Origin: Petunia secreta
Lineage: Eukaryota; Streptophyta; Magnoliopsida; Solanales; Solanaceae
Length of the DNA: 64,000 nucleotides
Assembly (NCBI GenBank): GCA_029990175.1
Contig: JARKIP010000198.1
Coordinates: 124,001-188,000, forward strand
Reading direction: 5' to 3'
A program made the translations under genes and the position numbers. Positions 56,294 to 64,000 of this stretch are shown here, in pieces; positions within the stretch are counted from its first letter, which is position 1; each line of letters opens with the position of its first letter. The notes beneath the pieces were generated by a model that did no database searches, had not been told where the DNA came from, and was given only the letters and a program-made list of their open reading frames with translations.

Positions 56294-57475
56294 TACCTGC
56301 ACAAATCAAAGACCAACAAAATTTTAATGTTAGAAATCACCTCACACACTCCCTCACCTTTGATGGGTGGCACTCGGGTCCACTCAATTTATGGGCTCGG
56401 TTTTGGTCACTCAAGAACTTGTAGCCAATGGCTTCCTCGATTGATCAACCTCTCTCAATTCCTTCGAATTCGACAAGTTACGATGTCTTACTTCGGGAAG
56501 AGTGAGTTGATTTGACTCAATGGAACGGACAGCTATTTACTCTTGCGCTTCGGGAAGTCAAAAGAATTTCTAAGAAGTTGGACTTCGGTCACCCACGCAC
56601 GAGTTCCTATCAGCTCAAATGAGTTAGTACGACCTCGAGTAGGACAATTACTCAAAAGATCCACTAACTGGAATTTCGGAAAGAAGAAAGTGAGAACCTA
56701 GGAGAATCTACCCTTTGATTCCCTTTTGGAATCTTTTTCGAACACACCAACTATTGTCCGTACAAGAGTGTTCCCTCCTTGGTACTGATAGGGTTTTACC
56801 TTATCCACTTTCCTTTTCTCAGCCGACAACTTTTCACCTGGGGTTTTGATCTTTACACTTTACTCCTTTCTTCTTCAATGGAACAGTGAAGCTTTGCTCC
56901 GGCGTACGGACAAATTAGCTTCGGTTCACTGACTACGAATTTCAACAGATCTGGGTTGCTCTTTCAACTCCGGTTCCAACAATAATGGAGAAAGTTCAGT
57001 CGAAGTTCTTGAGCTAAGATTTAAGCTCCTTCATGTCGTACACTGTTACGATTTTGTAACAATTTTCCGGCGTACGGACAATAATTCAAACTCAGAACTT
57101 CGAACTTTCAAGCACAAAACAGACCCAAATCACTCAAGAACTACCAATCTTCATCGGTTTCAACCAAACACGATGGGGTTCGAGTTCATCCACCATTAAA
57201 GCTCAAGACAGTCCAAAATTTCACCAAGAAACCCTAGTCACGGAAATGGTACGTTGGGTACTTGTTGGAATCAGGAAACAATGGTGAACAAGAATTAATG
57301 GTTGTTTAATCCAAACAACCAACAATCAAACACAATTTTTGAATTTTGTTTTTCTACTTTTTTTTTTTATAAACGCTCAGCAACAACAATCAAGAACATG
57401 GAAGAAAGCTGAAACTGAAGGCACAAGCACGATTTAAGTGAACAGGATTTGAGGTTGTAAGAACAAACTCAAACC
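56294..57475 (-). other. E3 untranslated leader
   Basis: About 1.2 kb between primer site and gag ATG, without the palindrome array of E1/E2. Its end TTTGATTTGTGCAG/GTACC looks like a splice acceptor. No frame recognised. Confidence 0.7.
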
Positions 57476-57489
57476 TTGCTCTGATACCA
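57476..57489 (-). other. E3 primer-binding site
   Basis: TGGTATCAGAGCAA on the minus strand, 3 bp after the LTR, complementary to the 3' end of initiator tRNA-Met. Confidence 0.9.
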
Positions 57490-57492
57490 AGA

Positions 57493-58251
57493 TGGTGCAA
57501 GCAAACCCGAAGGGAATGCTAAACACGAAACGCGGAAGAAAACGACAAGAAAAGTAAAGATAGAGGCAAGACAAATGTTGCTTCGATTCAAAAGAACAGT
57601 GAGGAACCTGTCTCAAAGCTCGATTGAAAGGAAATCAAGACGCACCTATACTATGCAACAATCCTCAAGAAAGACCCGCTTCTTGCAAATTGAATGATCT
57701 AGAAGAAATTGTTCAAACGAATAACACTGGTTGACACAAGTTCTTTAAAATCCCACGTCGGGCTTCAGCTCCATCGGAGACTCACAATAGCACTTGCTAT
57801 GTTTTTCATATACTCACAATAGCACTTGCTATGTTTTTCATATACTCAATAATCTGTGTCCTTTACAATGAAGTAAAATAGAGTATTTATAGGCTATGCT
57901 AAGGACTGAATAGTAAATAGTCACAAGTGACCAATAAAAACAAGCCACGCAGGGCTGAGCTAAATGTGTGTTCGGCAGCCTTGACTTCGGTGCGTGGTTG
58001 CTTGCTTGAACTTATTGTCCTCGGACGCTCACTTGTCTTCGAGCTCATTGTCCTCGGTCACCTTGCCTTCGGGCTCAAATCTGAAGATAATGCCTTCGGT
58101 TCTTGAGCCCGGCAACTCAGCTTCGGAGCAATTGTTTTCCTTCGGCCAGGCTAGGTGAATGTGCACATCGTGCAGCAGCTTGGCTTGACTTCGTGTCATC
58201 GGTCTCCTCGGTGGATCGAACACTTGATCAGCACGTGTTCGGGCTGCATCA
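57493..58251 (-). repeat. E3 5' LTR (right on plus strand)
   Basis: 759 bp, 32 bp longer than its partner owing to a tandem duplication near 57779-57846 (ACTCACAATAGCACTTGC twice). Reverse TATA box at 57884-57891. Confidence 0.92.
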
Positions 58252-58543
58252 GTGTGGGGGCAGTGAGGCTTTTAATTTTTTCATTTTTCTTCTAAAACTT
58301 TAACGTGCTTTAGTTTTTTCTTTTTATTTTTCTTTTTAAATTCCACATGTCATATTTTGGTTTGTTCATTTGACACGTGGACAAAAATTGTGCTTCACGC
58401 GTAAGGTCCGCATGACTCAAGTATTCAAAAGATTCACTTCTGTCAAAATAAAGTGTCTACTTGATCATTAGAAAATTTCAAATATTTAAGTGGAAATTGG
58501 TGCCAACTTCGAGGGGCCATCTATATATTCTGCCAATAACAAA

Positions 58544-60197
58544 TAAATAAATGAAAGCGATAAAGCTTATTGTATTGATTGATCGAAGGCTCGTGCTCCG
58601 TTGAAAGAGAAGCATTCCCCTTCCAGAGTTGAACCAAGCAACAATTGCACAAGTACACTGTAATTACAATGATGGCGGTGTACGGTGGTGTAAATGGCGA
58701 TAATGGTGGTGATATTATAGCAGTAAAATAAAAAGGAATGCTTTGTTCAGTTGAACGTAAGCTCACAAGTGAGGGAATAAGGAACTATTTATAGGGTGAG
58801 AAGTACAAAGAGTCCAACCCTAGGAGAACTCCACTCTCAGACGTTTCTCCATCAGTCACATAGTTACCCACTACTAACAGATTCCGTTGAATGCGGCCCG
58901 AAAAAAGTGGGATAAGATCAACCATTCTTATCTGATGTAGTAATCGTCTTCGAAGTCTTCCGATCACAGCTTATTTGAATCGATCAACTGTTATCAATCA
59001 ACGTTGTCTTTTTCCGATCTCGTGTTATGCTGTCTCTGATATTTGCTCTCATCTTACCACGTTGACAACGTGTCACATATGTGATCGGACAAAATCCTAC
59101 CGATACAAGTACCTTGTATTTCCGTTTCACAATCAAACGAGAATTAGCCCAAAACTATTTAACAGAATTTGTTAATATATACAGAAGAAAAAATTAAAAG
59201 TACTTTTGCAGTTTCCAATTGACTCGAAAGAAACTTCAAGTACTTTTGCAGTTTCCTATTGACTCGAAAGAAACTTCATTAGTATATAATTAAAAGAAAT
59301 TATCTTTTATATTTTGAAACCTCAGTAATAGCATACATCCGTTTTCTTCCTTCATTTGGGGTTTTTTCTTGTGGCACCACACATGACATTGTTAGCTTTA
59401 AATAACTTGTCACTCAAATAGGAACCCCCAGGATGTTTACTTACCATCTGTTTACTTAGAGGTGAAAGGACTGTACACTACGAAAAAATGGTAACACCAT
59501 TCATTCGATAGTCTTATTACAAAGTAAATGCTATTTTAAGCAGTACCAATCAAGACTTAGGTTCCAGCTAGAATCAACAATCGATGAATAATATTCAATA
59601 GCATGGTGTGTGACTGTATATGAAGAGTCAAGCCCGTCCAAGTAACTACTAAATTTGGCGGTTTCTAAATTTCCCTTTTCCACAGGCTGCTAGGCGATGT
59701 TGATCATTATTTTTAACATTAAGAAGTTTGAGATGTTATCTTTGCCTTGTTTTAGGGTTCAACTATAGGCAGATTCATTCACTTAATACAAGTTGTTGAC
59801 CAGAAGTTAATACCAGAATGTCTGTCACTTCTAGCACCTTGTAAGTTGTAGCCACAAACAAAAGAGGCAAGAGAATTAATGTAAATAGGAGTAGCAATAG
59901 TAATTAATTATTCACGCTTATTAATAATACTAGTTTTTCGATAGGCGCTTTGTGCATGTACCTTAATTGTGAAAGTAAACTTTAAATAATTCACATAAGG
60001 AGGGTGCTATTTGGCCACACTATTCTTGGCCACACTTGTATAATGAATAGGGTACCCTCAATGTCTGTTTGACTTCTTAAACTATTTCTCCCTCAAAAAA
60101 TTTCCCTCCAACCGAACTATTAAATGTAGCATATTCCCAAAACCTTGATTCCTGCAAAACATTAATAGGTGGAAGATAAAAGGTTAATATACTAATT
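58544..60197. other. Unclassified flank, LTR-like on minus strand
   Basis: No protein domain. Read on the minus strand, CTATAAATAG at about 58788-58797 followed by a C/T-rich transcribed-looking stretch suggests part of an LTR or promoter, perhaps of the unit interrupted by MULE2 (continuing at 49734 leftward). From about 59180 to 60197 I see only AT-rich sequence and the duplication at 59198-59279. Confidence 0.35.
59198..59279. repeat. 41-bp tandem duplication
   Basis: Two copies of AAGTACTTTTGCAGTTTCC plus ATTGACTCGAAAGAAACTTC, one mismatch. Confidence 0.88.
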
Positions 60198-62436
60198 GTT
60201 ACACCCGGTATGTCTAAAGTGACGTATATCATTCTAATGACATGTTAATAATGATTTAAGTGAGTTTAAAGTGATAATATTACCATATAAGATGTTTATA
60301 TATTGAATATAAAGTTTGGGAAAAGTCGTATCTAAGTTGCGGAAAAACCGACTAAGGAATTGCCTTGTAACGGAGCTTTTTCACCAATAAATTTCGGGTG
60401 TTATATGAGGTCTTTTGGGGACATATCATATACCAAATTGAAGGTTTTGGATTGTAGTTTCCAACACTTTTGACGGTTTATTCATACAATATTTGGATAA
60501 GAAGATATGAGTATCAGAAATCAGACCAGGAAAAAGGACATAAGCGCAAAAGAGGGCTGGAAATGAAATGTTTTATTATAAAAGAGAAATCCATTTCTTT
60601 CTCGACATTTTCCAGAAACCCCACGATAGAAACAGCCATTTCTTGAGTTTGAAGCCAATTTTTATGATTTTGAAGAAACAACATCAATCTTAACTCGAAA
60701 CTGAAGACGGATTGCGTCAAAATGCTCTACGCGACTGGGGTAACCTTATGCTGCCTTCAATTTCGTCTATAGTTTGATTTTAAGAATTACTTCATGGCTA
60801 AGTAAAGTACCTAAATGTTATATTATAGCTTGTTTATGCTTTAGAAGGTGTTGAATTCAAGGGAAACAAGGTTCAGAAGCAAGAAACATCAAAGGTATGT
60901 AAGGCTAAACCATTCTTTTGGCAAGGCATGTATCTTTTAGCTTTTGAAGCTTTTCTTAGTTCTAAACTTAGTGTTTCTTGTGAGAAACTGGTATGGTATC
61001 AAGTAAACCTTGTATACACTTAATTTGGTACTAAAATTCAAGGTGAAAGACGTCCGAATCAGCAAGACAAAACGTTTCAAAATCTAGAAAATCATTTTGA
61101 TCTTTGGACAGCTGTTAATATATTGATCATAACTCGTTGTACATGATTGATATATAGATGCTTTAAGAATCCCCAGAACCCTAAGACATATATCTAAAAA
61201 TTTCATGAGACCATGAAGTCTATATCTTTGATCTACACTCTGAAAATTAGGCCGAAAGGCAGGACAGTGGTGCTGTCCAGACATTCTATCTGCGGATTTG
61301 TTATGTCATCCAGTTGTCTCATCTTGTTATCCGTTTAACATGTTTATGTTATCAGTTTATCCGGGTATCCATTCCCTTGTATAACATAGTACTGATTCTA
61401 TTTTTGCGGATCATTCAATTTCATGGGAAACTCTACCGAAATTTTTATAGAAATTCAAAGAGTTGGACAAATTCTGAGTTCTAGGTTTTGTCTATGATTC
61501 CATCCGGAGTTTTCTTATCATTCCTTTGAGTCCATGTCTATTGTTGCCACATGTGTTATGCCTCATACATGCTTATGCTTATATTGTGATCATGTTATGT
61601 GTGATTTGGAGTCCCCCATAGAGGCTGGACATTGGACACACAGTCCGGTCGCATGTGATACTACCTGTCTAGGGGATACAGCCCCTCTGGTTCAGGTGGG
61701 AGTTGAAAAACCTAGTGTGACCGGGTGTCATTCATACACTCTGACCAGAGAGACTAGATATTACTAGCTGGGGGGGACATAGCACATAAAACCCGCCAGG
61801 TTTGTTATATACGCGTATATAGCCACAGTATGCACTGCATGATTATACATGAGGCTAGTTCAGTTTTTCAGTTACCTGATTTGGGGGGATACAGCCCATA
61901 ACACCAACAGGTACTAGTTCAGATGTTCAGTTACCTTATTTGGGGGGATATAGCCCATAACACCAGACAGGTACCAGTTTAGGTAATAGTTCAGTTTTAG
62001 CTCAGTACCAGTTATCAGTTCTCAATTATCAGCCACCAGTTCCTAGTGCCAGGATCAGTTATCAGTTCTAGTTTCTAGTTACCAGTTATCAGTCATATTA
62101 CAGTTATTTATCAGTATAGTTCATCTCAGCCTTCCGTTTCAGATTCAGCTAGACTTCAGTTTATATTCAGATCATGTTTAGTACGTTCTTCAGATTTCCA
62201 GCTATATTGCTATGGTCCATCCCGTAATAAAACATATTTATATTCCAGCCTTACAGTTTCATTCAGCTATGATATATTATATGCTCATGCCTTACATACT
62301 TGGTACATATCGTACCCATGCTCTTTTCTGGGGCGCTGCGTTTCATGCCGCGCAGGTGCAGATAGATAAACGCTTGGACCACGTTTGTAGGCCATCTATC
62401 AGCTATTGGAGTCATTCCGCTTACTCCCGGAGTTAC
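60198..62436 (+). repeat. D2: long LTR, plus strand, cut by E2
   Basis: Begins TGTTACACCCGG and is the sense counterpart of D1 for about 1.45 kb. After CACAGTCCGGTCGC (about 61650) it differs from D1 and carries two GGGGGGATA-CAGCCCATAACACC units (61858-61975) and a degenerate AGTTATCAGT-rich stretch (61970-62130). It is interrupted at 62436 by E2, so its end is outside the window. Frames at 61534-61767 and 62212-62439 have no recognised domain. Confidence 0.75.
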
Positions 62437-63122
62437 TGATGCGGGGCAAGTCGAGCAACCATCCAAAAGCACCATCAAAGGCCAAGTAAGAGCTTATGCA
62501 TTGGAACGCCATGGAACGAGGAGCATTCGGGACACATTTCGAGGCTTTTCAAGTGCTCAGAGAAGCAGGCGGACTGCCCACTTTGTGTCTAGCCTCAGGA
62601 CTTTGGGCTGCTTACTAAAGAGGCGGACCACCTACTTGGGCGCCTACTGGAGATTAGGCGGGGCGCCTAGTTGCTGAGAAGGTTGCGGAAATTCTAGTTT
62701 TTATCCTATGTAATTCCTATTGTAGCTCTACGTGGCTTATGAATTTAGAATCTACTTAAGGGCACTTTAGGCCTTTCATTAATGTCTAGGAGAGGCCTAT
62801 AAATACTCCAATTAGCCTTTCATTTTAGGAAGTTAGCTTTGATGAATGAATTGATTGAACAATGTTCAAGAGAAGAGTCTCTTTGAATGAAAAACTCTTT
62901 GAGTTGGTTTGAGTTTACTAGTGGATTCTAGTTGACCCCCAAACCCCCCGATCATTCTACTTGCGAGTCCGTTGTCGTCTCGAGGGTAGTTGCATAATGT
63001 AGGTCCTCCTTGACGCCGATACGAGGGTATTACGGAACGAGTTCTCCGTAGTTACCTCGTAGGGAGTTCGAGAAGTGTCTTGCTCTCCTATCTTTTTATC
63101 GTGTTTATTTTGATCCTTATCA
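62437..63122 (+). repeat. E2 5' LTR
   Basis: 686 bp, TGATG...TTATCA. TATAAATA at 62799-62806. Diverged AGGCG/CGCCT palindromes lie at about 62567-62672 in U3 (for example AGGCGGACCACCT and GGCGGGGCGCC). Confidence 0.83.
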
Positions 63123-63125
63123 TCT

Positions 63126-63139
63126 TGGTATCAGAGCAA
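63126..63139 (+). other. E2 primer-binding site
   Basis: TGGTATCAGAGCAA, 3 bp after the LTR, complementary to initiator tRNA-Met. Confidence 0.9.
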
Positions 63140-64000
63140 GGCTCAGGTTTTGTTTCTACAAACCCCCGACTCTTGATTCCTCGTGTCTAGGTCGATTTTT
63201 ATCTTTAGTTTTCTTGTCGTTGTTATTAAATGAAGAAAATCACAAAAAAATAGAAAAAGTTGAAAATACCAAAAATTTGGCCTATCTTGTGTTTTGGATT
63301 GATTCTTGTTAAGATTGTTATTGGGGTTTGTTCCTTATTAGAAACCCGTTATTTTGGTACCTAGAAACCTTGATTTGAAGTTGTAATCTAAGATTTGAAA
63401 ATTTGAAACCCTTGAAAAATTTGAAAAGTTGAAACCCTAGCTATGAACATGATGAACATGGTGGATTGTTTGATTTTGATTGGGGTTTGATAAAAGTTAT
63501 TGGGGTTTGATCTTGGTGACTGAAAACACGTTTGGGCACCTTCGGATTGATAAAACAACGTGTGATTTGTTGGATTTTTTGGGTGCCAAAGGCAAGAAAA
63601 ACAAAGTTGAACGTTGCTGGAATTTGCAGTAGGCGCGCCTAGTACCAGAGGCGGACCGCCCACTTTGGGTGAGCTCTCTAGACTTTGGGCCGTCTGTTTG
63701 TCAGGCAGACCGCCTACTCCAAAAGAGGTGGGGCGCCTACTTTTCTGAAAGGAGGTTTTGGGTAGTTTCTTCTAGGTTCTCTTGTTTCTTCGATTGCATT
63801 TCATCTAGCTAGTACTTCTTTGGGTAATCTTGCCTACTTGAATTGTGCTAGCCCTTCGAAGCTTATGGGATCATCGTGCCTTAGAAAGGAGACTAGAATT
63901 CAAAAAAGATCCGTAGTATCATTTTGCTCAAGTCCTCACTTGAAAGTGCTTATCGTCCAATCGAGTCCCATTAACTCCACTCACCCCGGAGAGCATTGGA
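63140..64000 (+). other. E2 leader with diverged palindrome array
   Basis: Aligns with the E1 leader. AGGCGGACCGCCC and related motifs occur at about 63627-63745, at the same place as the E1 array and followed by the same GGGTAGTTTCTTCTAGG. No gag is reached. Confidence 0.78.

Larger units (their letters stand above)
50777..58251 (-). mobile_element. E3: CRM-like chromovirus, complete but inactivated
   Basis: A 7475-bp element on the minus strand, flanked by GTGTG at 50772-50776 and 58252-58256. LTRs are 50777-51503 and 57493-58251, primer site at 57476-57489, polypurine tract at about 51504-51516. The order gag, protease, RT, RNase H, integrase is normal. It is related to E1 in every domain but distinct from it. 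Inactivation is by four nonsense codons in gag, a frameshift before the protease, an RT active-site change, a frameshift, a stop and a deletion in RNase H, and a TGA in integrase. Confidence 0.93.
49744..58534. mobile_element. MULE2: Mutator-like element split by E3
   Basis: Flanked by a perfect 9-bp duplication AATAACAAA at 49735-49743 and 58535-58543. Its TIRs match those of MULE1 (right end GGGGCCATCTATATATTCTGCC against GGGGCCATCTATGTATTCTGCC), with the left TIR more diverged. Without E3 it is 1311 bp, close to the 1282 bp of MULE1, but the interior is unrelated. No transposase. A short frame from 50640 (MLVSGEASPVEMMEKTERVK) is cut by E3 at 50777 and is not recognised. Confidence 0.82.
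62437..64000 (+). mobile_element. E2: chromovirus of the E1 family, 5' end only
   Basis: 5' LTR, primer site and most of the leader, running out of the window before gag. The left flank GTTAC (62432-62436) is the probable target duplication. It aligns with the E1 LTR (5486-6146) and E1 leader (1-1010), but is clearly diverged, so it is a separate older insertion rather than a duplicate. Confidence 0.85.

Overview
This is a stretch of plant nuclear heterochromatin made almost entirely of transposable elements. I found no host protein gene, no tRNA or rRNA gene and no bacterial-style operon. An Ogre/Tat-type Ty3/gypsy element with 4.6-kb LTRs, CRM-like chromoviruses primed by initiator tRNA-Met, an RNase H-bearing LINE, Mutator-like elements with 9-bp target duplications and a Stowaway-like MITE point to a dicot. 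Solanaceae is my best guess from the repeat style, but I could not test it by search.

Layout. 1-6146: a CRM-like chromovirus (E1, plus strand), 5' LTR outside the window, carrying an internal inversion. 6152-8258: a long LTR of another family (D1, minus), cut by E1. 8801-10082: a non-autonomous Mutator-like element (MULE1). 10144-47848: an old degenerate gypsy element (B) with 2.6-kb LTRs, whose interior holds two further insertions: a complete, young 23.5-kb Ogre-like element (15271-38790) and a 4-kb solo LTR (T, 39393-45252), itself broken by a 5'-truncated LINE (39612-41495). 48580-48834: a MITE. 49744-58534: a second MULE of the same TIR family, split by a second chromovirus (E3, 50777-58251, minus). 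60198-62436: a second D-type LTR (D2, plus), cut by a third chromovirus (E2, 62437 to window end), which matches E1. Target-site duplications fix the order: AGGGG (Ogre), GTTAT (T), 15 bp (LINE), CATTA (B), GTGTG (E3) and two 9-bp duplications (MULEs).

The Ogre-like element looks functional. It has two full LTRs (about 41 differences in 4569 bp by eye), a tRNA-Arg-type primer site, an extra ORF1 before gag, an open gag-protease frame with a G-patch-like segment, a 191-bp intron-like gap with GT..AG ends that restores frame exactly, an open RT-RNase H-second RNase H-integrase frame, a repeat-rich 3' UTR and a polypurine tract. It could supply proteins in trans. The chromoviruses are dead: catalytic Asp changes in RT, nonsense codons and frameshifts.

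The least ordinary observations are: splice-acceptor-like YAG/GTAYMATG sequences at the first ATG in three different retroelements; an AGGCG-NNN-CGCCT palindrome array present in both U3 and leader of the E1/E2 family; an inverted gag-protease block in E1; the same TGA codon just after the catalytic Glu of integrase in E1 and E3; pol C-terminal coding capacity inside the E3 LTR; and a D1 LTR that looks like a mosaic of two families. I did not find a convincing undescribed host system.
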